The notes: a model not told the origin generated them from the letters alone. Numbered from the stretch's first letter, positions 33,218 to 40,800 are shown. The stretch is 40,800 nt of DNA from Bacillota bacterium (GCA_012516125.1 JAAYXB010000089.1:1-40800), one strand, 5' to 3'. A program made the numbers and translations.

Positions 33218-33350
33218 GGATCGGGCGTTGCCCTGGGCCGGGATCCGGGTCACAGCGTGCAGATGTCGGAATGCGGGTAGAGACGTCTATGCCAAGCGGG
33301 TAAAAGCAAATATGGGCGACATCAACACTCCGCTGAACCTTCACTTATGA

Positions 33351-33362
33351 GGAGGCGCCTCC
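33351..33362 (+). promoter_or_regulatory. Palindrome covering the ribosome site
   Basis: GGAGGCGCCTCC is a perfect 12-bp palindrome containing the GGAGG that serves the TIM-barrel gene starting at 33367. The mRNA could pair with itself or with another copy and mask the site. AGGA at 33363-33366 is too close to the ATG to help. Confidence 0.4.
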
Positions 33363-33366
33363 AGGA

Positions 33367-34116
33367 ATGAGCTGGTTTGTCACGCTGTTGAAGAAGCAGC
33401 CCTTCACGCTCGTCGCCTCGCTGCCGGCCAACGACCCCGAGCTTGCGAAAGCGGCGCTCGACGGCGGCGCCGAGGTCATCAAGGTCCACATCAACGTGCA
33501 CCACAGGGCAAGTGGCACCCTCTTCGGGTCGCTCGACAAGGAATGGGATCGGTTGGTCGCGATTCTTGAACTGTGCAAGGCAAAGGCACCTGCTGCGCCT
33601 GACACGCCTGTCGGGATCGTGCCCGGCGGTGGTTCATCCGTGGTCGAAGCAGGGCTTGTCGAGACGCTGCGCGACATGGGTTTCGACTTCATTTCGGCCT
33701 ACGCGCACCATCTCTCCCCTACTTGCCTCGACGTGGACGGGATCGGCAAGATGGTGGCCGCCGATTTCACGTACACGGCTCAGGACGTGGCAACTCTGGC
33801 TACCATGAAATTCGACGTGTTCGAAGCCTCCGTCATGCACCCGGAGACGTACGGCCGGCGCTTGTCCCTGAGGGACATCGCCACATACAGGCACCTCTGC
33901 GATACCATGCGCCGCCCCGTCGTCGTCCCGACCCAGCGGGCGATCTGCCCCGAAGAAGTCCGCCAGCTTGCCGCGGCAGGCGCAAGGGGGATTATGGTGG
34001 GCGCTGTCGTCACCGGAAAGACGCCGGAGGCGATGCGCGAAGCCGTCCAGCGCTTCCGTAACGCGATAGCGAGCCTGGATGGGCCGCAACGACTACGCAA
34101 CAGCGACCACAAGTGA
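33367..34116 (+). CDS. TIM-barrel protein, NanE-like phosphate barrel
   Basis: 249 residues. It looks like a complete beta/alpha barrel: T-L-V-A-S-L-P-A-N-D-P (strand 1), A-E-V-I-K-V-H-I-N-V-H-H (2), V-G-I-V-P-G-G-G (3), F-D-F-I-S-A-Y-A-H-H (4), K-M-V-A-A-D-F-T-Y-T (5), F-D-V-F-E-A-S-V-M-H (6), P-V-V-V-P-T-Q-R (7) and G-A-R-G-I-M-V-G-A-V-V-T-G (8). The last has the glycine-rich phosphate-binding form seen in NanE, thiazole synthase and related enzymes. I cannot assign a reaction; an epimerase or aldolase acting on a sugar phosphate fits the operon. Its stop overlaps the GTG of the oxidoreductase gene. Confidence 0.75.
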   Translation: MSWFVTLLKKQPFTLVASLPANDPELAKAALDGGAEVIKVHINVHHRASGTLFGSLDKEWDRLVAILELCKAKAPAAPDTPVGIVPGGGSSVVEAGLVETLRDMGFDFISAYAHHLSPTCLDVDGIGKMVAADFTYTAQDVATLATMKFDVFEASVMHPETYGRRLSLRDIATYRHLCDTMRRPVVVPTQRAICPEEVRQLAAAGARGIMVGAVVTGKTPEAMREAVQRFRNAIASLDGPQRLRNSDHK

Positions 34117-35600
34117 GTCAGGCATACGTGGCTACGTGGCAACGATCACTGGGAAGTGGTGACACGCTATTGAGTGCCGGACAACGAGACGTTCATGAGA
34201 CAGCAGATCGCATAATCGAAACGGATGTGCTCGTCGTTGGTGGAGGACCAGCCGGGGTCGCGGCAGCTATAGCAGCCGCCCGCGAGGGCGCGTCTGTGGT
34301 GCTCGCCGAGCGCTACGGCTTCCTTGGTGGGATGCTTGCGGCAGGGCTCGTCTCGCCCATGATGACGTTTCATAGCAGAAAAGGCCAGGTCGTAGGGGGC
34401 ATCGGCCAGGAAGTCGTCGCACGGCTCGTGGAGGCCGGCGGATCGCCTGGGCACGTGCAAGATACCATCGGCTTCGTCGCGTCTGTCACCCCCTTCGATC
34501 CCGAGAAGCTTAAGCTCGTACTCCAGGAGATGGTCGAGGAAGCGGGTATCCGGCTCATTCTCCACACAGATGCGGCACACGTTGCCACGGGCGCCACGCC
34601 TGAGCCTCGACCGGCCGGCATCACCGTGGAAAGGGTCGTGCTCCGCCACCGCGGAAGGCACGGCTCCGATACGTTGCACGTCAGGTCGCAGACGGTAGTG
34701 GACGCCACGGGGCACGGCGACATCGCGGCCTCGGCCGGCTTCCGCACCGCGATGGGCCGCGACGCGGACGGGCTGGTGCAGCCTGCGACGCTCATCTTTA
34801 GAGTTGCAAACGTGGACATTGAGAAGGTAAGGCAATACATAGTCTCCCGACCCCACGATTTCGTGCTCGCGCGGCCTGATCCTGGCACCGACCTTCGGTG
34901 TGCCCGGTATCTCTCGGTCGCGGGTTTCTTCTCCATCGTGAAAGAGGCAGCCGCAGAAGAGCGCTTCCGGGTGCCCAGAGACAGGGTCCTCTTCTTCCAG
35001 GGCACCCACCCCGGGGAAGTGATTGTGAACATGAGCCGCGTCACCGGGGTAGACCCTCTCAATGTGATGGACATGACCATAGCGGAGCTGGAGGCCCGCA
35101 GGCAGGTAGAGGAGATACACGCATTTCTGCGCGGGTATATCCCGGGATTCGCGGATTCGTATGTGGTTCAGACCGGCATCGAAACGGCCTTCAGGGAGTC
35201 CAGGCGGGTGTTGGGGTCCTACGTTCTGACAGCAGATGACGTGGTGCGCGGCGCGCGCTTCCAGGACGCAGTCGCAATGGGGGCCTTCCCCATCGACATC
35301 CATGACCCAGACGGCAATGGGCTCACCACCGTGCCGATGGAGGCCGAGGCCGGGTATGAGATTCCGCTGCGGTGTCTCCTGCCTCGGGGCTCCGCAAACC
35401 TTGTCGTGGCGGGCAGGTGCATCTCCACAACGCACGAGGCGTACTCCTCCACCCGCGTGACTGCGACGTGTTTCGCAACCGGGCATGCAGCGGGGGTCGT
35501 GGCCGCGCTCGCAGCCAAGACAGGGCGGGGAGTTGCTATGCTGGATGCAGAGGAGGTTCGCACTCAACTCCGAAGGGGCGGCGCGATCTTTGAGTCTTGA
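34113..35600 (+). CDS. FAD-dependent oxidoreductase (FAD_oxidored family)
   Basis: 495 residues; GTG at 34113 overlaps the previous stop. After a 35-residue lead it has the dinucleotide loop V-L-V-V-G-G-G-P-A-G-V-A-A-A-I-A-A-A-R-E-G near residues 39-60, then E-R-Y-G-F-L-G-G-M-L. A second FAD contact lies in T-V-V-D-A-T-G-H-G-D-I-A near residue 195. The C-terminal block is N-L-V-V-A-G-R-C-I-S near 430 and C-F-A-T-G-H-A-A-G-V near 455. This is the PF12831-type flavoprotein often found in sugar and sulfonate catabolic clusters. It may oxidise a sugar hydroxyl or keto-sugar before or after the GH3 enzyme acts. The GH3 gene overlaps its end by 11 bp. Confidence 0.88.
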   Translation: MSQAYVATWQRSLGSGDTLLSAGQRDVHETADRIIETDVLVVGGGPAGVAAAIAAAREGASVVLAERYGFLGGMLAAGLVSPMMTFHSRKGQVVGGIGQEVVARLVEAGGSPGHVQDTIGFVASVTPFDPEKLKLVLQEMVEEAGIRLILHTDAAHVATGATPEPRPAGITVERVVLRHRGRHGSDTLHVRSQTVVDATGHGDIAASAGFRTAMGRDADGLVQPATLIFRVANVDIEKVRQYIVSRPHDFVLARPDPGTDLRCARYLSVAGFFSIVKEAAAEERFRVPRDRVLFFQGTHPGEVIVNMSRVTGVDPLNVMDMTIAELEARRQVEEIHAFLRGYIPGFADSYVVQTGIETAFRESRRVLGSYVLTADDVVRGARFQDAVAMGAFPIDIHDPDGNGLTTVPMEAEAGYEIPLRCLLPRGSANLVVAGRCISTTHEAYSSTRVTATCFATGHAAGVVAALAAKTGRGVAMLDAEEVRTQLRRGGAIFES

Positions 35601-37131
35601 ACAGCTGGTGTCCTCGCTCTCAATCGAAGAGAAAGTCGGCCAGCTCTTGATGGTCGGGGTTCCGTCAAGCGAGCTCGACGGCAGCACGAGGGCTGTGATA
35701 AAAGACCTCGGGGTGGGTGGGGTCATTCTCTATCGGCGAAACATCAAGAGGCCGGACCAGCTCAGGGCACTCGTCGAGGCTCTCCAGTCCACTGGTACCC
35801 GCTCCAGGACAGGCATAGGCCTTCTCATTGCCGTCGACCAGGAAGGGGGCACCGCCGTTCAGCTGTGGGAGAGCGAGGTCCCCGTCCCGCCCGGGGCCAT
35901 GGCGATAGCGGCCATGGGCCCGGAGGATACTGAGCGACGAACGGACCGACGAGAAGAAGTGGCGTATCGCGTAGCCCTCGCAAGCGGCACACATACCAAG
36001 GCGTTCGGCGTGAACATGAACCTCGCGCCGGTCCTTGATGTCAACAACAACGCCGAAAATCCGGTCATAGGAGTGCGCTCGTTCGGTGCAGACCCGCACC
36101 TCGTGGCCAGGCTGGGGACAGCCGCGGCGCGAGGCTTCATGGACGCCGGTATCCTGTGCTGCGGCAAGCACTTCCCGGGGCACGGGGATACTCGCCTGGA
36201 TTCGCACCTGGACTTGCCGGTCATTCCCCACAGTCGGGAGCGGCTGGACGCCGTGGAGCTGGTTCCGTTCAGGCGCGCCATCGCCGCCGGAATCGATGCG
36301 ATAATGACAGCCCATGTCGCGTTCCCGAGCACCGAGCAGGACCCCGGGATCCCGGCGACCCTCTCCCCGGCAGTCGTCTCGGGCCTGCTCAAGGGCGAAC
36401 TCGGGTTCTCCGGCGTGGCCGTGAGCGACCTCATGAGCATGAAAGCCATCGCAGACCGTTACGAAGCAGGCGAAGCGGCGGTGAGGGCGGTGGCCGCGGG
36501 GATCGACCTCGTCCTGGCGGCCGATGATCAGTATCTTCAACGAGTGACCCGAGACGCGCTCCTCTCGGCGCTGGCCACCGGAAGGCTGAGCGTTGTGAGG
36601 CTGGACGACGCCGTGCGCCGCGTCCTTAGCGCGAAACTCCGAGTCGGCCTCGTGCCCCTTGGCGCCGAGCAGCCGGGAATTCGACACCCGAGGGCGGCTG
36701 GCGAACCGAGCAAGCCATCCAGGCCACCGGATACTGCCGGGGATGCGGCACATCGGAGGCTGTTTGCAGAAGTGTATCGCAGGGCCATTACCGTGCTCCG
36801 CGACAGGAGAAAGGCGCTGCCCCTGCGTATTCCCGAGGCAAGCCTCGTCGGAGTGGTCTTCATCGCTCACGAGGACGAGCTACACCGGCACCGGTGGCAG
36901 TCTGCCCGGCAGAGGCTGCTTGAAGCCTTCTCGCGCAGGCACCACCGCTGCGTCGAAATGCCCGCGACGCCCGCAGGCTCCGGGGAGGTAAGCGCACGTG
37001 CTGACGCTCTGGTCGTGGTCTTCTGCACAAGAAAGGACCTCAACCCCGAAGAGGTAGAGGTAGCAAGGTCGCTTGCCCGAAGGAGGGGGACGAGATCCTC
37101 AAGAAGTAGGTGGCAAAGAGGCGGCGAGTAG
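35590..37131 (+). CDS. Second GH3 beta-N-acetylhexosaminidase-like enzyme
   Basis: About 513 residues from a TTG at 35590 that overlaps the oxidoreductase gene. GH3 marks are L-L-M-V-G near residue 17, A-V-D-Q-E-G-G near 80, N-L-A-P-V-L-D-V near 145, K-H-F-P-G-H-G near 194 and V-A-V-S-D-L-M-S-M-K-A near 280, where D is the nucleophile. It differs from the enzyme encoded at 13888-15552. The second domain stops early: after N-P-E-E-V-E-V-A-R-S-L-A-R-R comes a basic tail and TAG at 37131, about 65-80 residues short of the usual end. The barrel is intact, so activity may survive. It probably cleaves the glycoside imported by the permeases that follow. Confidence 0.85.
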   Translation: MSLEQLVSSLSIEEKVGQLLMVGVPSSELDGSTRAVIKDLGVGGVILYRRNIKRPDQLRALVEALQSTGTRSRTGIGLLIAVDQEGGTAVQLWESEVPVPPGAMAIAAMGPEDTERRTDRREEVAYRVALASGTHTKAFGVNMNLAPVLDVNNNAENPVIGVRSFGADPHLVARLGTAAARGFMDAGILCCGKHFPGHGDTRLDSHLDLPVIPHSRERLDAVELVPFRRAIAAGIDAIMTAHVAFPSTEQDPGIPATLSPAVVSGLLKGELGFSGVAVSDLMSMKAIADRYEAGEAAVRAVAAGIDLVLAADDQYLQRVTRDALLSALATGRLSVVRLDDAVRRVLSAKLRVGLVPLGAEQPGIRHPRAAGEPSKPSRPPDTAGDAAHRRLFAEVYRRAITVLRDRRKALPLRIPEASLVGVVFIAHEDELHRHRWQSARQRLLEAFSRRHHRCVEMPATPAGSGEVSARADALVVVFCTRKDLNPEEVEVARSLARRRGTRSSRSRWQRGGE

Positions 37132-37153
37132 ACGATAAGGAAAGACTGGGAAG

Positions 37154-37188
37154 GCCCGGCAACACGTGACCCGCACGTGTTGCCGGGC
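37154..37188 (+). terminator. Perfect 15-bp inverted repeat between GH3 and permeases
   Basis: The arms GCCCGGCAACACGTG (37154-37168) and CACGTGTTGCCGGGC (37174-37188) are perfectly complementary around a 5-base loop. No T-run follows; the ribosome site of the next gene is only 6 bp downstream. It may be an RNA processing or stability hairpin, a partial terminator, or a protein site with two CACGTG cores. Confidence 0.6.
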
Positions 37189-37210
37189 GCAAGAAGGAAT
37201 GGTGATTCCG

Positions 37211-38134
37211 ATGGGCCCGAGCGCGAGCCATGGCGTGTCGTCATTGTCGTCATACTGGAAGAATCGCGCCAGACGTCACGCGATGCTGACGGGTTACCTT
37301 TTCGTCGCCCCCGTGGTGGTGTATGTCCTTGTCATTCACTTCATTCCCATCGCGTCCTCGCTGTACCTGAGCTTCACCAACTACAACATTCTAACTGCGC
37401 CCAAATGGGTGGGCGTGGCGAACTACGTCAAGCTTCTGTTCCGTGACGACCTCTTTCGTAGGGCCATGAGGAACACGGCCCAGTACTCACTGGAGGTCCT
37501 ACCGCTCAACATCGCCATATCTCTCGCGCTCGCGCTCCTAGTAAACCGGGCCAGCCGCGGGATAGTCATCTTCAGGACGCTGTTTTACTTGCCGGTAGTG
37601 ACATCCATAATAGCCGTGAGTATGATATGGCTCTGGCTATATGAGCCGCGCACGGGGCTCATCAACCTTATCCTTGGAAAGCTCGGGATCGGCCCTGTCA
37701 ACTGGCTGGGTAACCCCGCGCTTGCGCTTCATTCGCTCGTGCTCATGCGCGTCTGGAGAGGCGTGGGCTGGAACATGGTCATTTACCTCGCAGGGCTGCA
37801 AGGTATCCCGCAATACCTGTACGAGGCGGCGGATATCGACGGCGCATCAGGCCTGGGCAAGTTCCGATACATCACCTGGCCCATGCTGAAGCCGGTGACG
37901 TACTACATTATTGTGATGGGCCTCATAAGTACATTCCAGACGTTCGGCGAGGTGTACGCCATGACGGGCGGCGGGCCGCTCGACAGCACGGCCACGGTGG
38001 CGTTCCTCGTATACCAGCGCGCGTTCCAGTACTTCGAGATGGGAGAGGCGGCAGCCGTCGCGTTCCTGCTTTTCCTGGTGATCCTCGCGCTGTCGCTTGC
38101 AAACATCAGGTATTTCCAAACAAGGCTCGAATGA
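37211..38134 (+). CDS. Sugar ABC transporter permease, MalF type
   Basis: About 307 residues; ATG at 37211 or 37199, or GTG at 37202, all near AAGGA at 37194-37198. Six membrane segments, and the EAA loop EAADIDGASGLGKFRYITWP near residues 203-222, place it among CUT1 permeases. It forms a pair with the permease encoded at 38445-39410. Unlike the other sugar operon in this window there is no binding-protein gene beside it, so that component must be encoded elsewhere. It directly follows the GH3 gene. Confidence 0.9.
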   Translation: MGPSASHGVSSLSSYWKNRARRHAMLTGYLFVAPVVVYVLVIHFIPIASSLYLSFTNYNILTAPKWVGVANYVKLLFRDDLFRRAMRNTAQYSLEVLPLNIAISLALALLVNRASRGIVIFRTLFYLPVVTSIIAVSMIWLWLYEPRTGLINLILGKLGIGPVNWLGNPALALHSLVLMRVWRGVGWNMVIYLAGLQGIPQYLYEAADIDGASGLGKFRYITWPMLKPVTYYIIVMGLISTFQTFGEVYAMTGGGPLDSTATVAFLVYQRAFQYFEMGEAAAVAFLLFLVILALSLANIRYFQTRLE

Positions 38135-38175
38135 TGGCAGGGCACGGCGCACGGTAATAGAGGAGGAGGCAAAGC

Positions 38176-38400
38176 GTGGTGCCGTCCCCCGAGGAAGCCC
38201 GGAGGAGGAAGCCGCGGGAGCATCCCATAGCGACGAAACGCGTACGCAGCAAGGAAGCAAGAGCGGAGCGGGGGTACGATATCGATGCAGAGTACAGGAA
38301 CCTGCGCAGGGGCATCGATTGTGAATGGTTCTTCGGCAAGAGGAAATCTTGCCTTACACAGCACTACGCAAGGCGCATCGAAAGGCCGGTGAGCGGATAG
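38176..38400 (+). CDS. Possible 74-residue protein between two permeases
   Basis: GTG at 38176 has a strong AGGAGGAGG site, which is the only reason to call it. The protein is highly charged (E-E-A-R-R-R-K-P-R-E, then R-S-K-E-A-R-A-E-R-G-Y-D-I-D-A-E-Y) and I do not recognise it. It could be a small regulator, a leader that couples translation to the next permease, or the remains of a different N-terminus. Permease pairs normally adjoin without such a gene. Confidence 0.35.
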   Translation: MVPSPEEARRRKPREHPIATKRVRSKEARAERGYDIDAEYRNLRRGIDCEWFFGKRKSCLTQHYARRIERPVSG

Positions 38401-38444
38401 TGGGATCAACTCGCAGGTTTACGCTGGATCTGAATGAAGCGAAC

Positions 38445-39410
38445 ATGCGTGAAATACATGAGAGCACATGCGGCGCTGAGCAAGTACGGTCAGGATCGCC
38501 TGGACCGCGTCCAAAGGTGCTTCTTGAAAGGCGCCGATCCCGCCTTCTTCGCTCCGCGTTGGCCAGCGCCGGGGTGTACGCTCTCCTGACAGCGATCGCC
38601 GTCATAATGGCCGGGCCCTTCGTGTGGATGCTGCTGAGCTCATTCAAGCCCAACCAGGAGCTCTTCGCGTATCCGCCGGTATGGATTCCGACCAAGATAA
38701 CCTTCGAGCACTTCATAAACGCGTTCAGGTACACCAACTTCGCACGCTACTTCCTGAACAGCACCATCGTTTCGGTGACGGCTACGCTCCTGAACCTCTT
38801 CTTTTGCTCCCTTGCAGGCTATGCTTTCGCAAGGCTCGATTTTCCGGGAAAGAACCTCATCTTCTTCGCAATCCTCGCGACCATGATGATACCTGTGTAC
38901 GTGACGCTCATCCCCCTTTTCATTCTGGTGAAGAGGTTTCCTCTGGCAGGCGGCAACAACCTCTTCGGCCAGAACGGCACCGGCCTTATCAACACATACT
39001 GGGGCCTCGTCCTTCCGTATGTTGTGAGCGTATTCGGGGTATTCCTAACGCGCCAGTTCTTCAGCTCTATTCCTACAGAACTTAACGATGCTGCGCGGGT
39101 TGACGGAGCGAGCGAGTTCGCAATCTACTCCAGGATCTATCTCCCGCTCAGCCGCCCGGTCCTCGCGACTCTGGCCATATTCTCCTTCACCGGCGTGTGG
39201 GACGATTTCCTGTGGCCGCTCGTCATAACGAACTCCGAACATATGCGCACGGTGCAGCTGGGGCTCCAGATCTTCAGGTCGCAATTCCTCGTTGACTGGG
39301 GCCCCCTGATGGCCGCAACGCTCGTCGTGACCCTCCCCGTACTCCTCATCTTCATATTCAACCAGCGCCATTTTGTAAAAGGAGTGGTCACAACCGGGCT
39401 CAAGGGATGA
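38445..39410 (+). CDS. Sugar ABC transporter permease, MalG type
   Basis: About 321 residues if translation starts at ATG 38445; the frame is open back to 38325, and no start has a strong ribosome site. The N-terminal 30 residues are polar, then six membrane segments follow, with the MalG-like P-F-V-W-M-L-L-S-S-F-K near residue 50 and EAA loop NDAARVDGASEFAIYSRIYL near residue 222. It ends F-V-K-G-V-V-T-T-G-L-K-G, the usual CUT1 MalG tail. It is the last gene of the LacI-DUF4127-TIM-FAD-GH3-permease-permease unit and converges on the DUF364 gene 32 bp away. Confidence 0.9.
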   Translation: MREIHESTCGAEQVRSGSPGPRPKVLLERRRSRLLRSALASAGVYALLTAIAVIMAGPFVWMLLSSFKPNQELFAYPPVWIPTKITFEHFINAFRYTNFARYFLNSTIVSVTATLLNLFFCSLAGYAFARLDFPGKNLIFFAILATMMIPVYVTLIPLFILVKRFPLAGGNNLFGQNGTGLINTYWGLVLPYVVSVFGVFLTRQFFSSIPTELNDAARVDGASEFAIYSRIYLPLSRPVLATLAIFSFTGVWDDFLWPLVITNSEHMRTVQLGLQIFRSQFLVDWGPLMAATLVVTLPVLLIFIFNQRHFVKGVVTTGLKG

Positions 39411-39442
39411 AACTGATCCCCCATAGCCGAACGGGGACCGCA

Positions 39443-40240
39443 TCAGCGCGAGCACGGACAGAAGCGCTCGTAGCCCATGAGCTTCGCCGGCCCGGCGGCG
39501 GTGACACCGTAAAAGATGATTGGTTTGCCGCGCAAAACCGCAAGGAGATCCTCGACAGTCCCGTTGGCCAGCACCGTGCCGGTGGAGAGGACGAGGTCGG
39601 CCCACTCGATGATCTGGGGGTTGCGCTCGGCGCTTTCGATGATGACGCCCTGGCGGGACGTGCCGATGTTGGCCGGGTCCATGTCGGTGACGCGGACCTG
39701 AAGACTCCCCGCCCCTGCCAGGCCGCTCACTATCGCAGGCTGAAGGCCGATGACAGCGACGCGCGGCCGGGCCGGCCCTTCACCGGAGTGACCAACGGCA
39801 GTGACGCGACGGGCCGAGGCGCCGCCGCTTGTGATGTGCTCCACATGCTCGCGAAGGAGCCGCGCGCACTCCTCGGGCTCGTTGTCGCGGCAGTGAAGGG
39901 TGTGGTCGACTAGGCCGAGGTGGCGCATGACGGCGTTACAGGTGGCCACGAACACCGCGCGCTCGTAGTTGGTCCGCAGCGGGAGCGCGATGACGTCGGC
40001 GAGCCTGCCCTGGAACGGCGCGGGCATGTCGGTGTACGCCTGGCCGCCGCTGTCCCGGAAGCGCGCCTGGATCATGACCTCCTTGCCCTTGAGTAGCGGG
40101 AAGTCGCGCCTCGCCGGCGAGCCGATGGCCTCCTCCGGCGTGAGCGGCCGGGCCGTGACCACTTCGACCTCGTCGCCCGCGAGATCATGCGAATGAATCA
40201 GCTCTCTGAACTTATCCCTGCACAGATCAAGGACTTGCAT
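39443..40240 (-). CDS. DUF4213/DUF364 Rossmann-like protein
   Basis: 265 residues; ATG at 40240 with AAGGAGG 10 bp upstream. The N-terminal 80 residues resemble DUF4213 (enolase N-like). The rest is the DUF364 'putative heavy-metal chelation' domain: C-N-A-V-M-R-H-L-G-L-V-D-H-T-L-H-C-R-D-N-E-P-E-E-C near residues 100-125, V-A-V-I-G-L-Q-P-A-I near 162, N-I-G-T-S-R-Q-G-V near 192, then D-L-V-L-S-T-G-T-V-L-A-N-G-T and I-I-F-Y-G-V-T-A-A-G. Such proteins often accompany molybdenum, tungsten or other metal uptake and cofactor genes. The conserved C/H pair in the C-N-A...H-C-R-D block could bind metal. No partner gene lies nearby within the window. Confidence 0.82.
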   Translation of the reverse strand: MQVLDLCRDKFRELIHSHDLAGDEVEVVTARPLTPEEAIGSPARRDFPLLKGKEVMIQARFRDSGGQAYTDMPAPFQGRLADVIALPLRTNYERAVFVATCNAVMRHLGLVDHTLHCRDNEPEECARLLREHVEHITSGGASARRVTAVGHSGEGPARPRVAVIGLQPAIVSGLAGAGSLQVRVTDMDPANIGTSRQGVIIESAERNPQIIEWADLVLSTGTVLANGTVEDLLAVLRGKPIIFYGVTAAGPAKLMGYERFCPCSR

Positions 40241-40521
40241 CCTAGCTCGCCCTCCTTCGTCCATGTGTGCCTCGTGCCATCGGAGCCCCAGTCCCCGGGG
40301 AGTCGCTACAGAACAGATAGCCAACTCAAGAGCTAAGGGATGACACCGTCATGCCACCGCTTGGCGGCTGAGCGGGGCGCGCACGGCCCGCACATAGTTC
40401 AACTCTGAGCTCGGCCATGGATCACGTACACGCACACCACTCACAACGGCCTCCGGGTTGATGACCGGGCAGCCCTTTGTGCGTCAAGCCTGATCTACGA
40501 GTGCCTGCGTTCGTCCCTGGG

Positions 40522-40792
40522 TGGTCCCTGGGATCCCAGGATCTCCTGCGCGGTTGGTCCCTGAGGGACCAACCCCGAGCGAAATCTGGTCACCAGAGAT
40601 CCACCCTCGTCGCGGTTCAACCGGCAAAACGCTGGACCTGGTCCCCTGGTGACCAGGACCCACGCAAAGATGGTCCCCAGGGAGCCAGGTTCGAGCACGA
40701 CCTGGTCCCCAGGTAGCCACCTTCGCAGGTGCCCACGGGCGGCTGGTCCTCAAGGGACCAGGATTTGCGCGCAGGTGGTCCCTGGGGGACCA
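40522..40792. repeat. Second palindrome array, running off the window
   Basis: Eight 17-bp dyads of the same family start at 40522, 40555, 40587, 40639, 40671, 40703, 40744 and 40776. The steps are 33, 32, 52, 32, 32, 41 and 32, so apart from one extra base they reproduce the 221-bp period of the array at 17543-18222 in the same orientation. The spacers are also recognisably related (for example the CCACCCTCGTCGCGGTTC segment occurs in both). At 40552-40574 a perfect 10-bp stem flanks a TGA loop. The array continues to the last base of the window, so its full size is unknown. Confidence 0.9.
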
Positions 40793-40800
40793 ACCCCGAG

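Noticed and set aside
34167-35726. Long minus-strand frame opposite the FAD oxidoreductase
   Set aside because: It mirrors a clear plus-strand flavoprotein; its composition is His/Arg-rich shadow sequence.

Overview
The window is about 60% GC. Shine-Dalgarno sequences are strong (AAAGGAGG type), GTG and TTG starts are common, and promoters are sigma-A-like (TTGACA, 17 bp, TATAAT). It also holds a PyrR-type pyrimidine attenuator, a SPOCS-domain protein, a camelysin/TasA-like protein and a candidate sigma-K promoter. Together these point to a high-GC, endospore-forming (or spore-lineage) member of the Bacillota, probably an anaerobe or thermophile of the Clostridia/Limnochordia sort. I cannot name the species.

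Layout. (1) 1-880: a fragment of a D12-class adenine methylase, then a mazEF-type toxin-antitoxin pair. (2) 1142-6859: a possible spore-surface cluster. On the minus strand are a camelysin-like protein, a two-domain GT2-GT4 glycosyltransferase and a SPOCS-domain protein; divergent from them is a multicopper oxidase behind a candidate sigma-K promoter. (3) 6957-10043: a secreted alkaline-phosphatase-superfamily enzyme and a PyrR-controlled uracil permease. (4) 10133-16913, minus strand: ROK regulator, GH3 beta-N-acetylhexosaminidase-like enzyme, solute-binding protein and two ABC permeases. (5) 17543-18222: an unusual non-coding array of 17-bp palindromes. (6) 18637-24309: a small unknown gene, an integrase remnant beside tRNA-Thr(CGU), an MFS transporter, a GDPD esterase and an Old-Yellow-Enzyme/FAD reductase. 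(7) 24566-29779: an accessory zone with an XRE/ImmA-PIN module, an orphan C-terminal half of a carbon monoxide dehydrogenase under an Rrf2 regulator, a Uma2 protein, a transposase remnant and a ribbon-helix-helix/PIN module whose PIN gene is frameshifted. (8) 30423-39410: a second GH3/ABC operon (LacI, DUF4127 gene with an in-frame TGA, TIM barrel, FAD oxidoreductase, GH3, two permeases, no binding protein). (9) 39443-40240: a DUF4213/DUF364 protein. (10) From 40522 a second palindrome array runs off the window.

The most unusual item is the pair of palindrome arrays. Nineteen 17-bp sites of the form TGGTCC-N5-GGACCA occur at 17543-18222, and eight more occur at 40522-40792. Site-to-site distances are almost exclusively 32, 41 or 52 bp, close to 3, 4 and 5 helical turns. 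The sites fall into triplets, and a 221-bp higher-order period (21 turns) is the same in both loci. This looks like a phased protein-binding array or a structured satellite. I do not recognise it as any described element.

The two sugar operons (4 and 8) each pair a GH3 NagZ-like enzyme with two ABC permeases and a sugar-type regulator, which suggests uptake and breakdown of amino-sugar or cell-wall-derived glycosides. The second adds a FAD oxidoreductase and two proteins of unknown function, and could be a redox variant of such a pathway. That functional reading is inference.
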